From the NCBI RefSeq assembly GCF_036802865.1, contig NZ_DAIRVK010000001.1, positions 124,001 through 188,000 of the forward strand: a stretch of 64,000 bases of DNA. The letters run 5' to 3'. Below, piece after piece: positions 6,745-15,404 of this stretch. The DNA comes from Sulfurospirillum sp036802865 (lineage in GTDB: Bacteria > Campylobacterota > Campylobacteria > Campylobacterales > Sulfurospirillaceae). Position 1 is the first letter of the stretch. Every line of letters starts with the position of its first letter. The notes below the pieces were generated by a model. That model ran no database searches. It was not told the DNA's origin and worked only from the letters and a program-made list of their open reading frames with translations. The position numbers and the translations under genes were made by a program.

Positions 6745-8436
6745 TTAAGTTCTAAATTCAGCGAGTTTAAGGTTGAGTGTTTCTGTCATACGACTGAGAT
6801 GTTCAGCTGCACTTGCTATCTCTTCTACACTGCGCGCATTTTGACTTGAAATGTCATTGATCTGAGTAATATTTGTTATCATAGATTCAATGTCCGTACC
6901 TGTTTTAAGGTAATTTTCAGTTGTTTTATCAGATAGGTTCGTTGCATTGTTCATTACTTGGAACATATTATTGATTTTAGTTTCCACATCACTGGCGGTG
7001 GTTGCAAGGGATTCTACTTTCTTGGAATTGGATGTCATTTGATCACTACTATCAGCAATGGCTTGAACAATAACATTAATCGTCGCATTGATCTCTTGCA
7101 AGCTTTTTTGCGTGCGTTCAGCAAGTTTTCGTACTTCATCTGCAACAACGGCAAAGCCGCGCCCATGTTCACCTGCACGTGCCGCTTCAATGGCTGCATT
7201 AAGTGCCAAAAGATTGGTTTGATCGGCAATATCACCAATAACAACCAAGATGTCTTTAACTTGGCTCGCATCTGAGCTTAACTGTTGGATGCGGTGTGCA
7301 AGTTCGATTTCCGTAGTGGCACTTTTTTGAATATCTTTCGTAAGTTCCAGTATGGCACTGTTGGCATCTTTGAGAAAATCATTTGCTTTAATAAGTTCTG
7401 TTTTACCTTCTTTTGCCTCACCAATGCCATCTGCAAGTTCATTTTTGAGTAGTTGTGCTTTTGAAGTTGTATTACCAACAATTTGCATGGATGTTTCGAC
7501 TGCTCGCCCAACTTCCAAAGAAGTAGAAGAGAGTTCATGTGAAATTGAAGAGTTTTCATGGGAAAGATTTTTGGCCTCACTGATTAAGATGCGTACTTTT
7601 TCAATGAAACGGTTAATGCTACTGCTTGCAATGGCTATTTCATCGTTACCAACGACTTCAAGTTTTCGTGTCAAGTCACCATCTCCGCTGGAGAGATTAT
7701 CAGCTCTTTGAATCAAATCATTAAGGGGTTTTGAAATAGTTCGCGTAATAATAAAAAGTGTCATACCAAGGCTTAAAATCAGCAACAATACTGAAATAAC
7801 GAGAAAGGATTGAATTTGTGAAGCAGTGTTTTCATTAATTTCTTTTTGTAGTTTAGCAACTACTTCTTCAACATTGTCGACATAAATGCCCGTTCCTATC
7901 ATCCAGTTATACGGTTCAAATGGAAGTGCATATGAAAACTTTGGTAGCGGTTTTCCGTCTTTTACTTTTGGAAAGTTGTATTTTACCAGTCCACCACCTT
8001 TTTGGGCGGCTTCAATCAGCTCTTTAATAAGAAGTACGCCATTAGCATCTTTAAGCCCTAGAAGGTTAGTACCTTGCAAAGATTTATTTGTAGGATAAAG
8101 AACATTAACTCCATCGTATTGATAAGCAAATATATAGCCACTTTTATCGTCAAAAAAGCGTAATTCATCAAATTTACCTAAGATTTCTTCTTTGATTTTT
8201 TCATCCGCAGTCCCTTTAGCTTTTTCTGCTTTATAAATTGCATTGGCCATTTGTTTCATGATGATCATGATGTTTTTCAGTTCATCTTCGTGGGATGCAT
8301 AGGCGTCTTTTTCATATTCAGCGATGAACATTTGAGCATTTTTCTTGGTGTTGCTATATGCCACGCCAATAATACAAGCTCCTAAAACGATCAACGATAG
8401 TATGAGTGAAATTAAAATCCTGGTTGAAATCTTCAT
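6745..8436 (-). CDS. Methyl-accepting chemotaxis protein with single Cache domain (copy B)
   Basis: 563 residues, same length and domain order as copy A: TM1, sCache_2-like domain (about 28-205), TM2, HAMP, signalling hairpin. The signalling tip protein sequence is essentially identical to copy A, while the Cache domain has many substitutions (for example YIFAYQYDGVNVLYPTNK against YLFIYESDGTNVMLPTNK). The two probably feed the same kinase array but read different or differently tuned ligands. A 188-base gap with a hairpin and a promoter separates them, so each is likely its own transcription unit. Confidence 0.93.
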   Translation of the reverse strand: MKISTRILISLILSLIVLGACIIGVAYSNTKKNAQMFIAEYEKDAYASHEDELKNIMIIMKQMANAIYKAEKAKGTADEKIKEEILGKFDELRFFDDKSGYIFAYQYDGVNVLYPTNKSLQGTNLLGLKDANGVLLIKELIEAAQKGGGLVKYNFPKVKDGKPLPKFSYALPFEPYNWMIGTGIYVDNVEEVVAKLQKEINENTASQIQSFLVISVLLLILSLGMTLFIITRTISKPLNDLIQRADNLSSGDGDLTRKLEVVGNDEIAIASSSINRFIEKVRILISEAKNLSHENSSISHELSSTSLEVGRAVETSMQIVGNTTSKAQLLKNELADGIGEAKEGKTELIKANDFLKDANSAILELTKDIQKSATTEIELAHRIQQLSSDASQVKDILVVIGDIADQTNLLALNAAIEAARAGEHGRGFAVVADEVRKLAERTQKSLQEINATINVIVQAIADSSDQMTSNSKKVESLATTASDVETKINNMFQVMNNATNLSDKTTENYLKTGTDIESMITNITQINDISSQNARSVEEIASAAEHLSRMTETLNLKLAEFRT

Positions 8437-8481
8437 ATCAATGGCTCCTCATTTTTATTAGGTTTATGCGTTAGTGAAGGC

Positions 8482-8487
8482 ATTGTA
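8482..8487 (-). promoter_or_regulatory. Candidate -10 for chemoreceptor copy B
   Basis: Minus strand TACAAT in the context TTTTTGTGTTACAATGCC, an extended -10 with the T-rich upstream tract seen in Campylobacter sigma-70 promoters. It matches the promoter of copy A. Confidence 0.5.
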
Positions 8488-8519
8488 ACACAAAAATAAA
8501 TTTATAAATGTTAATGAAA

Positions 8520-8536
8520 AGCGCTACAATGGCGCT
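8520..8536 (+). promoter_or_regulatory. Candidate -10 inside a short inverted repeat, MFS gene
   Basis: TACAAT (8525-8530) is flanked by AGCGC and GCGCT, giving a 5-bp inverted repeat with the -10 as its loop. It lies 26 bases before the MFS start codon. The repeat could be an operator or chance. Confidence 0.35.
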
Positions 8537-8556
8537 GAAAGAATTTAGGAGAAGAA

Positions 8557-9747
8557 ATGAATCATTATATAGAATTGTTGCGTACAAATGTAACACTTCT
8601 AAGGTTGAGTATTATTCAATTGATATGTTATTTTGGTGCCTGGTTTAGTCATATGGCAATTTATACACTTTTGATTCAATTACACGCACCTGTATGGGCA
8701 CTGAGCGCTGCTGCTGCTTTTACTTTTTTACCTTCGATGCTTTTAGCCCCTTTTAGTGGAGCAATTATTGATAAAGTCGATACCAAGAAGTTTATGCTGA
8801 TTCTCACTGCTATAGAGATTGTAACGGTTTTTTGGCTTATGTTTATCACATCATTAGATGCTCTTTGGATGCTTTTAGGACTTATTTTTATTCGTATGGG
8901 TACGGGAAGTATTTATTTTCAAACTGAAATGTCTCTTTTGCCAAAACTTTTGAATGATAAAGATCTTAAAATTGCCAATGAAATACACTCGATTATTTGG
9001 TCTGTTTCATATGCACTAGGAATGGCAATAGCTGGGTTTTACATACACTATTTTGGTACGACGAGTGCTTTTATCGCTGATATGCTTTTGTATACCATTG
9101 GTTTTTATCTACTTATGGGGATAGATATTCCTTCTATTGCACATAAGCACGCTTTAGCTGTAAAAACAATGATTTGGAGTGGTTTTGTCTATATTCGGGA
9201 AAATCCAAAGATTATGCATCTTATTTTTCTTCATGCGAGTGTTGGTTTTACGGCCTACGATGCTTTAATTGCCTTGTTGGCAGATACTGAGTACAAACAT
9301 CTTTTATCGATTGCTTTAGTGATGGGATTTATTAATGCTTCACGTGCCATTTCTCAAGTGCTAGGTCAATTGGTACTGAGCCGATACATCAATCCTCAGA
9401 CACTTTTTTATCTCTTTATTGCGCAAGGTATAAGTATTATCGTATGGGGTGTGTTGCAGTATGACTTTTACCTTAGCTTTGTGGGTATTTTTTTGTGCGG
9501 TCTTTTTACAACAACATTGTGGTCATACACGTACACGCTTTTACAGTACGAAACAGATGCTGAATTTTACGGCAGAGTGATAGCGTATAACGATATGGTT
9601 TTTATGGGTGTTTGTACGTTAGTTTCATTTGTTATTGGATCATTGTTTGAGTGGGGCATGCCATTATGGATGATAACGTGTATGTTAGGCATGGCTTTTA
9701 TACTTATTGGTTTTTATTGGAAGAGGGTACAAAAACTTCACAAATGA
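8557..9747 (+). CDS. Major facilitator superfamily transporter
   Basis: 396 residues with about 11-12 membrane helices. The segment GAIIDKVDTKK between TM2 and TM3 is the MFS loop 2-3 motif in the MFS_3/TmrB-like enterobactin-exporter group form (G.(I/L)xDxxxxK). Start ATG follows AGGAGAAGAA. The substrate cannot be read from the sequence; this branch usually exports small molecules. It stands alone between a divergent chemoreceptor and a small exported protein gene 48 bases downstream. Confidence 0.85.
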   Translation: MNHYIELLRTNVTLLRLSIIQLICYFGAWFSHMAIYTLLIQLHAPVWALSAAAAFTFLPSMLLAPFSGAIIDKVDTKKFMLILTAIEIVTVFWLMFITSLDALWMLLGLIFIRMGTGSIYFQTEMSLLPKLLNDKDLKIANEIHSIIWSVSYALGMAIAGFYIHYFGTTSAFIADMLLYTIGFYLLMGIDIPSIAHKHALAVKTMIWSGFVYIRENPKIMHLIFLHASVGFTAYDALIALLADTEYKHLLSIALVMGFINASRAISQVLGQLVLSRYINPQTLFYLFIAQGISIIVWGVLQYDFYLSFVGIFLCGLFTTTLWSYTYTLLQYETDAEFYGRVIAYNDMVFMGVCTLVSFVIGSLFEWGMPLWMITCMLGMAFILIGFYWKRVQKLHK

Positions 9748-9795
9748 TTCACGATTTTGCGTTAAGATTTCTTCATAAAAGTAAAGGAGTCCCAA

Positions 9796-10122
9796 ATGAA
9801 AATCGTAAAAACACTATTAATCTCGATTGTGTTAGTCTTTAGTGGCATCACAAGCGCTCATGCAATGGGCGATAGAGAAAAGGGTGCTCTTCTTGGTGCA
9901 GGTGCAGTTGTATTGTTAGGTGGTTTGATTAATGCATCACAACAACCAACACGTTATGTCGAAAGCTCTACGTATTATGAACCAAGACCAACGGTGGTGT
10001 ATAGAGAGCCAGTTTATGTTCAAGAGAGGGTCATCTATGTTGAGCCGTCTCCAAGATATTATTATCCACCACGTCATCATCACCGTGATTATGATGATGG
10101 ATATTACCGTTCTTATAGATAA
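9796..10122 (+). CDS. Small exported glycine-zipper, Tyr/His/Arg-rich protein
   Basis: 108 residues. A signal peptide (cleavage likely after AHA, residue 23) is followed by a hydrophobic glycine-rich segment (GALLGAGAVVLLGGLI) that could insert in a membrane, then a proline/tyrosine-rich tail ending in PPRHHHRDYDDGYYRSYR. The start is set by AAAGGAG six bases upstream. I do not recognise a named family. The cationic, His- and Tyr-rich tail could bind metal, peptidoglycan or polyanions, but nothing in the sequence decides this. Followed directly by a strong terminator, so it is probably monocistronic or the end of the MFS unit. Confidence 0.75.
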   Translation: MKIVKTLLISIVLVFSGITSAHAMGDREKGALLGAGAVVLLGGLINASQQPTRYVESSTYYEPRPTVVYREPVYVQERVIYVEPSPRYYYPPRHHHRDYDDGYYRSYR

Positions 10123-10138
10123 TCATTAAAAGTTCAGA

Positions 10139-10170
10139 AGGTAGTGGTGGTACCCATCGCTACCTTTTTT
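10139..10170 (+). terminator. Intrinsic terminator after the small exported protein
   Basis: The 8-bp stem AGGTAGTG with CGCTACCT (one T-G wobble) has a loop of about 11 bases and is followed by TTTTTT. It overlaps the stop codon of the convergent methyltransferase gene. Confidence 0.75.
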
Positions 10171-10816
10171 GCAATACTGCTATACGCTTTCCATCTGTTT
10201 TAATGACCGTAAATCCACATTTTTCTGCTAATACTTCCAATGTTTTAGGTGTATAAAATACGATATGTGTAGGATCTCTTCGATACCACCATGTTAAAAA
10301 ATGGGCTTGATCATTTTGATGAAAAAGCGTCATAATGGCAAGTAAGCCTTTAGGTCGTAGGTGTTGTGCTAAAAGGGTCAAGGTCGATATTGGGTCATCC
10401 AGATGTTCAAAGACCTCCGTTGACGTCATAAAATCATACTCTTTATTTTCAAAGCATTTAAGGGGTTGATAGAATTTATCATAACAATCCACATTGACAT
10501 TTCTTCGACTTAAAAGTTCTGCTAATACGGGTGTTGGTCCCGAGCCAAAATCAAGTGAATTTTGATTAAAGGGAAGATCATTCCAGAAATAATCCAAAAA
10601 ATCCTCAAACATCTGCACATAACCTTGATTTTCAAGTGAATTTTGATGATGACTATATTGACCCTGTTCTTTTTCTAAAGAGAGATAATGTGAAGGATTA
10701 AGCCCTATACAGAGGCATTTTGAACAGACAAAATAACTTTTTTTGAGTTGAGGGTCATCAAAGATATCTGTCTCATTATCACAAATTTTGCATTTCATTT
10801 TTGAATTCTCTTTCAT
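10160..10816 (-). CDS. Class I SAM-dependent methyltransferase with N-terminal zinc-finger-like motif
   Basis: 218 residues. The N-terminus carries two CxxC pairs (CKIC and CSKC) typical of a zinc knuckle, followed by a Rossmann-type methyltransferase with the SAM motif LDFGSGPTPVLAELL (about residue 88) and EVFEHLDDP (motif with acidic residue). The protein resembles C-methyltransferases and Methyltransf_11/23 proteins that act on sugars or small molecules. Substrate unknown. The start could instead be the ATG at 10798 (MKCKICDNE...); neither has a strong ribosome binding site. It is convergent with its left neighbour and monocistronic. Confidence 0.85.
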   Translation of the reverse strand: MKENSKMKCKICDNETDIFDDPQLKKSYFVCSKCLCIGLNPSHYLSLEKEQGQYSHHQNSLENQGYVQMFEDFLDYFWNDLPFNQNSLDFGSGPTPVLAELLSRRNVNVDCYDKFYQPLKCFENKEYDFMTSTEVFEHLDDPISTLTLLAQHLRPKGLLAIMTLFHQNDQAHFLTWWYRRDPTHIVFYTPKTLEVLAEKCGFTVIKTDGKRIAVLQKR

Positions 10817-10901
10817 TTAGCCTTGAAAACATTATTTAAGTAAATATTTTTTTACTAATTAAGTGTTTTTATAAAAAATACTTGATATTATAGCCGCAAA
10901 A

Positions 10902-10907
10902 TATAAT
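10902..10907 (+). promoter_or_regulatory. Candidate -10 for the binding-protein/kinase/regulator operon
   Basis: TATAAT in AATATAATAGAC, 60 bases before the start codon at 10968. The start codon is preceded by AAGGAAAGC. The leader between them has no strong hairpin. Confidence 0.4.
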
Positions 10908-10967
10908 AGACTTCTTTGATAACCTATAAACATCGTAGTGTTTTAAAGTCTAAGGAAAGCAAAAAAG

Positions 10968-12134
10968 ATGCGTAAACTCATGGGAGGGGTTCTTCTTGTG
11001 TTTGTTCTGCTGCTGTTGCCGTATTTCATTTCTAACGCAAAGTTTGAAGGAGATGTAATTCGTTTAGGCATGAGTGGACCTTTTAGTGGGGGACTTAATA
11101 GTGTAGGTAATCAGTTTCTCCGTGGAGCTGAAATTTATTTACGAAACCTTAACGATCATGGTGGCGTGAATGGTAGAAAAATAGAGATTATTGCAAAAGA
11201 TGATCGTTATGAGCCAAAAATTGCCATTGAAAATATCCATGAGTTAATTGAAAAAGAGAATATTTTTGCACTTTTTGGTGTCATTGGAACCCCTGTTACC
11301 GAAGCTGTTTTCCCTATAGCGATTGATAAACGTATTCCTTTTGTGGGCGCTTATTCTGGTGCAGAGTTTTTACGCAATCCTCCTAACCCTATTGTACTCA
11401 ATGCAAGAGCTGGCGATCTGGATGAGATTGAAAAGTTAGTACAGTACTATGCGGAAGATCTAAAATACAAACGTTTTGCTCTTTTTTATCAAAATGATAG
11501 CTATGGGCGTACTGGACTTAATGGTATAAAAAAGGCACTTGCTAAACGCAATCTTGTACTGGTAGGGGAAGGAAGTTATAAACGCAATACCCTTTCTGTC
11601 GGCAATGCGCTGTATGAGATAGAATTATGTAATCCGGAAGTCATTTTGATGATAGGCTCGACTAACTCCGTTGCGGAGTTCATAAAGAGGGCACGTAAAA
11701 GCGATAAAATACGCAAAGAGGTACAATTTGGACTCTTTTCCTTTATTGAGCCAAAACCTTTGATTGATCTTTTACAAAACAATGGAAAAGGTATTACATT
11801 TGCACAAGTGGTACCTTCTCCTTGGACATCAGAAGTTGAGGAAGTCGAAAATTATCGTATTTTGATGCGAACCTATTACCCTAAAGAAGAGCTAAGCCAT
11901 GTATCATTAGAAGGATATTTTGCAGCACGTATGATCACAGAAGTGTTTAAAAGTGTTGGAAAAGATTTCACAAAAGAACAATTTATCAAAGCATTAGAGG
12001 CTTCTTCCAAAACACTTGATGAGTTTGCCGTTTCTAAAAATAGAGATGAGCGTTGTAAATGTTTACATCGTGTACATTTAAGTGAATATGTGGATGATGA
12101 CTTTTACTCCGTAGGAAAAAACGATGAGCAATAG
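10968..12134 (+). CDS. Periplasmic binding protein (Peripla_BP_6 type), likely sensor partner of the next kinase
   Basis: 388 residues. An N-terminal hydrophobic segment (about 5-22) acts as signal peptide or anchor, then a two-lobed branched-chain-amino-acid-type binding fold (LGMSGPFSGGLNSVGNQFLRG; LNDHGGVNGRKIEIIAKDD are hallmarks of the LivJ-like family). No permease or ATPase genes follow. Instead the stop region overlaps the kinase start by 11 bases, so this protein most likely presents a ligand to the kinase rather than to an importer. Several Campylobacterota have such binding-protein/kinase/regulator sets. The ligand is unknown; amino acids, amides, short organic acids or urea are family precedents. 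Confidence 0.88.
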   Translation: MRKLMGGVLLVFVLLLLPYFISNAKFEGDVIRLGMSGPFSGGLNSVGNQFLRGAEIYLRNLNDHGGVNGRKIEIIAKDDRYEPKIAIENIHELIEKENIFALFGVIGTPVTEAVFPIAIDKRIPFVGAYSGAEFLRNPPNPIVLNARAGDLDEIEKLVQYYAEDLKYKRFALFYQNDSYGRTGLNGIKKALAKRNLVLVGEGSYKRNTLSVGNALYEIELCNPEVILMIGSTNSVAEFIKRARKSDKIRKEVQFGLFSFIEPKPLIDLLQNNGKGITFAQVVPSPWTSEVEEVENYRILMRTYYPKEELSHVSLEGYFAARMITEVFKSVGKDFTKEQFIKALEASSKTLDEFAVSKNRDERCKCLHRVHLSEYVDDDFYSVGKNDEQ

Positions 12135-13737
12135 TCATCATCCTTTAAATGATTTTATGGGCAGCATTGATGAGATGACGATTGCGAAGAAGACAACGCT
12201 TCTTTTTCTCATTATGGTCGTCGGCATGCTCTTTATCGGTAGTTTTGCGCATATGAGCATTAACCGTATTAAAGACAATTTTGATATTTTGTATACCAAA
12301 CGTATGCTTCCAACAATTCGTCTTGAAAATCTTAAAGACATCTATACAGTCAATATCTTAGATACGATTCGTGACATCGAAAAGGGATCCATTAGCGCTC
12401 AAGAAGGAAAAACGGTTATAGTTCTTGCTCAAGAATTAATAAAAATTGAATTACAAGAGTATAAAAATAGTTTGGGTATTGATGAGAGTGATTGGCTGAT
12501 TAAACTAGCTCGCTCATGGGGTTTTATGCATGAAAGCCGCCAATCATTTTTTAAAACGAAAGAAGATGATATTTTGACGTCTAAGATTGAACAGAAAATT
12601 CATACGATTGATGGTATTTTGCTAAAAATGTTCAGTTATTTTGAAACCAAACAAGGTTTCAAAGCGATTGATACACTTCAAAATGAACTCTATCCTAGTG
12701 TTTACTCGATCAATATTGATCTTACAGGTCTTATTAATCTCAATCTCGATGGTGCCAAAGAGGGGTATGCAAGGACGGCAAAGGTATACGACAATACCTT
12801 TGAGTGGATTGTCGTAGCTACGATTGGTACGATTGCTTTTGCAGCACTTTTAGCGATTGTTTTATTGCAAAATATTCGACTTTTGCATGCTCGACTTGCC
12901 AAAATGGTTGATGCTAAAACACAAGAGTTGCAACAGCTTAACCGAAATCTTGAACTGAAAGTGCAGTATGAAGTTGAGCAGAGTCGTCAAAAAGATCAAA
13001 TTATGTTTCGTCAATCAAGACTTGCTTCGATGGGTGAGATGATTGGCAATATTGCCCATCAATGGCGTCAACCACTCAATGCTATTGTTTTGATTATTCA
13101 AAGTTTTCAAATGAAGCGTATGGCTGGTCTTGAACTGAGTGATGACTTTATTGATAAACAGGTTAATGAAGGTATTCAGTTGGCTTCGTTGATGTCTCAT
13201 ACCATTGATGATTTTCGTAATTTCTTCAAGCCAAATCATAGCGAAGAGGACTTTAGTGTTAAAGAGACGGTGCTGCACAGTGTTCATTTGATACAAGAGT
13301 ATTATGTAAAATCGGGCATTGAAATCTTTTTAAATTGCCCCAACGATATGCAGATTAGTGGTTATCCTAATGAATTTTCGCAAGTCGTGATGAACCTTTT
13401 TTCTAATGCCAAAGATGTACTTGAAGAGCGAGAAATAGAAGAAAAATTGATTGAAGTTGTTATTACGAAAGAGGCAAGCAATGCAGTAATAAGTGTAATA
13501 GACAATGGCGGTGGGATCAGCGATGAGGTACAAGATAGGATGTTTGAGCCTTATTTTACCACCAAACATAAATCCTCTGGCACAGGCATAGGTCTGTATA
13601 TGTCGAAGCAAATTATTGAAAAACAGATGAACGGTACCATTATTGGTACAAATATCGCATACAGTTTCCAAAATGGCAAACGTTATGAAAAATGCGCGAT
13701 TATGACAATTTTAGTACCACTTACAAAGAAGGAGTAA
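12124..13737 (+). CDS. Sensor histidine kinase of a three-component system
   Basis: 537 residues. TM1 at about 27-47, a largely helical periplasmic region (about 48-218, four-helix-bundle look), TM2 at about 219-242, a coiled coil (about 250-295) and the kinase core. The phospho-acceptor His is residue 312 in NIAHQWRQPLN, a form typical of epsilonproteobacterial kinases. The ATPase boxes follow as NLFSNAKD (N), DNGGGISD (G1), FEPYFTTK (F) and GTGIGLYMSK (G2). No PAS domain. It overlaps the binding-protein gene and is followed 7 bases later by a response regulator, so the three make one signalling unit. Confidence 0.93.
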   Translation: MSNSHHPLNDFMGSIDEMTIAKKTTLLFLIMVVGMLFIGSFAHMSINRIKDNFDILYTKRMLPTIRLENLKDIYTVNILDTIRDIEKGSISAQEGKTVIVLAQELIKIELQEYKNSLGIDESDWLIKLARSWGFMHESRQSFFKTKEDDILTSKIEQKIHTIDGILLKMFSYFETKQGFKAIDTLQNELYPSVYSINIDLTGLINLNLDGAKEGYARTAKVYDNTFEWIVVATIGTIAFAALLAIVLLQNIRLLHARLAKMVDAKTQELQQLNRNLELKVQYEVEQSRQKDQIMFRQSRLASMGEMIGNIAHQWRQPLNAIVLIIQSFQMKRMAGLELSDDFIDKQVNEGIQLASLMSHTIDDFRNFFKPNHSEEDFSVKETVLHSVHLIQEYYVKSGIEIFLNCPNDMQISGYPNEFSQVVMNLFSNAKDVLEEREIEEKLIEVVITKEASNAVISVIDNGGGISDEVQDRMFEPYFTTKHKSSGTGIGLYMSKQIIEKQMNGTIIGTNIAYSFQNGKRYEKCAIMTILVPLTKKE

Positions 13738-13744
13738 AAATAAT

Positions 13745-14404
13745 ATGGATTTTAATGGCTTAAAAGATTGTGTAGTATTATATGTAGAAGATGAACAATC
13801 AGTGCAAATGCAAACGCAATTGATTTTAAAAGATTTTGTCAAAGAAGTCTATCTTGCATCGAATGGTGAAGAGGGGCTTAAAATAGCACTTGAAAAAGAC
13901 ATTGATATTATCGTAACTGATATTATGATGCCTGTGATGAATGGCATTGAAATGCTTAAAAAGCTCAAAAAAGAGCATAATCGTGATATTCCTGCGATTA
14001 TTACCACAGCGTATACAGAGACTGAGTATCTTATGGAAGCGATTAGCCTCAAAGTCGATGGTTTTATTATGAAACCGATTAATGTTAAAGATTTGATCAG
14101 CAATATTTACAGTGCAATGCTTCCCAAGTTGCACAACAAAGAGATTCAAGGGTGTTCATTTATTATCGAAGGTCTTGCCGCGCTTATTGGTGGTAAAAAG
14201 ATTGAAATTTTAAAATATATTATTAACCATTTAGACGAAAATAAAATATTTAATGGTTCATACCAAGATATTATTGACAATATTGGTGTCAGTAAGCCAA
14301 CCGTTGTACATATGTTTCAACAACTGATTAAAGTAGGCATTTTAGAAAAAGTGAAGAACAAAATGTATCGATTTAGAAATACAAAACTCGTGGGAGATCA
14401 ATAA
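13745..14404 (+). CDS. Response regulator with unusual winged-helix output domain
   Basis: 219 residues. CheY-like receiver (about 5-125) with acidic pocket EDE at 15-17, phospho-acceptor Asp59 in VTDIMMP, Thr in ITTAYT and Lys in MKPIN. The C-terminal part (about 140-215) is not OmpR, NarL or NtrC type; it reads SYQDIIDNIGVSKPTVVHM then FQQLIKVGILEKV, a winged helix-turn-helix most like those of RepL or ArsR/MarR-type proteins. It is probably a DNA-binding output. Target genes are not evident. The next gene (cyclophilin) starts at the base after its stop. Confidence 0.9.
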   Translation: MDFNGLKDCVVLYVEDEQSVQMQTQLILKDFVKEVYLASNGEEGLKIALEKDIDIIVTDIMMPVMNGIEMLKKLKKEHNRDIPAIITTAYTETEYLMEAISLKVDGFIMKPINVKDLISNIYSAMLPKLHNKEIQGCSFIIEGLAALIGGKKIEILKYIINHLDENKIFNGSYQDIIDNIGVSKPTVVHMFQQLIKVGILEKVKNKMYRFRNTKLVGDQ

Positions 14405-14923
14405 ATGAAAAAAATAATTTTAGTATTACTCTTAGGTATCTGGAGCGCTCTTGTCGCAAGTGAGGTTGTTTTTGAAACAACACAAGGAACTATTGTTTTC
14501 GCTCTTAAGCCTGAAGTTGCACCAAAAGCGTGTGAAAATTTTGAAGGGTTGGTAAAAAAAGGGTATTACAATGGTATCTCTTTTCATCGAATTATTAAAG
14601 GTTTTATGATTCAAGGTGGTGATCCAACAGGAACAGGACGGGGTGGGCAGTCTATTTATGGACAACCTTTTGAAGATGAGTTTAAACCTAATGTTATGTT
14701 TAATAAACCAGGTATCTTAGCAATGGCAAATGCTGGGCGTAACACCAATGGAAGTCAGTTTTTTATTACAACCATACCAACCCCACATCTTAATGGTAGA
14801 CATACTATTTTTGGGGAAGTTGTCGAGGGAATGGACGTTGTAAAAAAGCTTGAAAATGTTGTAACTGATGGCAGAGACATGCCGATGCAACCACAAAAAA
14901 TTCTCAAAGCATATTTAAAATAA
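14405..14923 (+). CDS. ppiA: Exported cyclophilin-type peptidyl-prolyl isomerase
   Basis: 172 residues. Signal peptide (about 1-18, ending ALVAS) and a short bacterial cyclophilin domain with the catalytic motif SFHRIIKGFMIQGGDPTGTG (Arg in FHRI) and NGSQFFITT. It catalyses cis-trans isomerisation of prolyl bonds in the periplasm. ATG immediately follows the stop of the response regulator, so it shares that transcript, but a functional tie is not obvious. The symbol is by analogy with periplasmic PpiA; the E. coli protein is similar in size. Confidence 0.92.
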   Translation: MKKIILVLLLGIWSALVASEVVFETTQGTIVFALKPEVAPKACENFEGLVKKGYYNGISFHRIIKGFMIQGGDPTGTGRGGQSIYGQPFEDEFKPNVMFNKPGILAMANAGRNTNGSQFFITTIPTPHLNGRHTIFGEVVEGMDVVKKLENVVTDGRDMPMQPQKILKAYLK

Positions 14924-14970
14924 TTTAAGGTAAAATAGCCACAATTTAGAAATAATAGAGGAGAGAAGCC

Positions 14971-15309
14971 ATGAAAAAGATCGAAGCGATTATTAAACCT
15001 TTTAAACTTGAAGAGGTTAAAGATGCTCTTGCTAGTATTGAAGTCACAGGTATGACGGTGCATGAAGTAAAAGGCTACGGCAGACAACAAGGACATTCTG
15101 AACTCTATAGAGGTGCAGAGTATGTGGTTGACTTTTTGCCAAAAATTAAACTTGACATCGTTGTTGCTGATGAAAATGTAGACAAAGTAATTTCAACGAT
15201 TGCTGAAGCTGCAAAGACTGGTAAAATAGGTGATGGAAAGATTTTTGTGAGCGATATTCAAAGAGTTATTCGTATTAGAACAGGTGAACAAAACGAAGAT
15301 GCTATCTAA
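14971..15309 (+). CDS. glnB: PII nitrogen regulatory protein
   Basis: 112 residues, the normal PII length. The T-loop carries Tyr51 in LYRGAEY, the residue uridylylated in proteobacteria, and the B- and C-loops are present (TGKIGDGKIFV and IRIRTGE). PII trimers bind ATP/ADP and 2-oxoglutarate and report nitrogen status. The ammonium transporter lies 95 bases downstream, the classic glnK-amtB arrangement, so this protein probably gates that channel; glnK would be an equally fair name. Start preceded by GAGGAGAGAAGCC. Confidence 0.95.
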   Translation: MKKIEAIIKPFKLEEVKDALASIEVTGMTVHEVKGYGRQQGHSELYRGAEYVVDFLPKIKLDIVVADENVDKVISTIAEAAKTGKIGDGKIFVSDIQRVIRIRTGEQNEDAI

Positions 15310-15313
15310 AATT

Positions 15314-15348
15314 AAAGCTTTGTGATTAAATTTTAATCACAAAGCTTT
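15314..15348. terminator. Long palindrome between the PII and ammonium transporter genes
   Basis: AAAGCTTTGTGATTAAA (15314-15330) pairs with TTTAATCACAAAGCTTT (15332-15348), a 17-bp perfect stem with essentially no loop. It begins 4 bases after the PII stop and is followed by TTTTCC and then a T-run at 15353-15359. It may attenuate transcription between the two genes or terminate it. A promoter-like TACAAT follows at 15360-15365. Confidence 0.6.
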
Positions 15349-15404
15349 TCCTCTTTTTTGTACAATTATCCGTTACACTTTATTTCACTCAAAGGGCATA
15401 TGTG

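Noticed and set aside
10968..12134. Binding protein considered as part of a branched-chain amino acid importer
   Set aside because: No livHMGF-like genes adjacent; the gene overlaps a histidine kinase gene instead.
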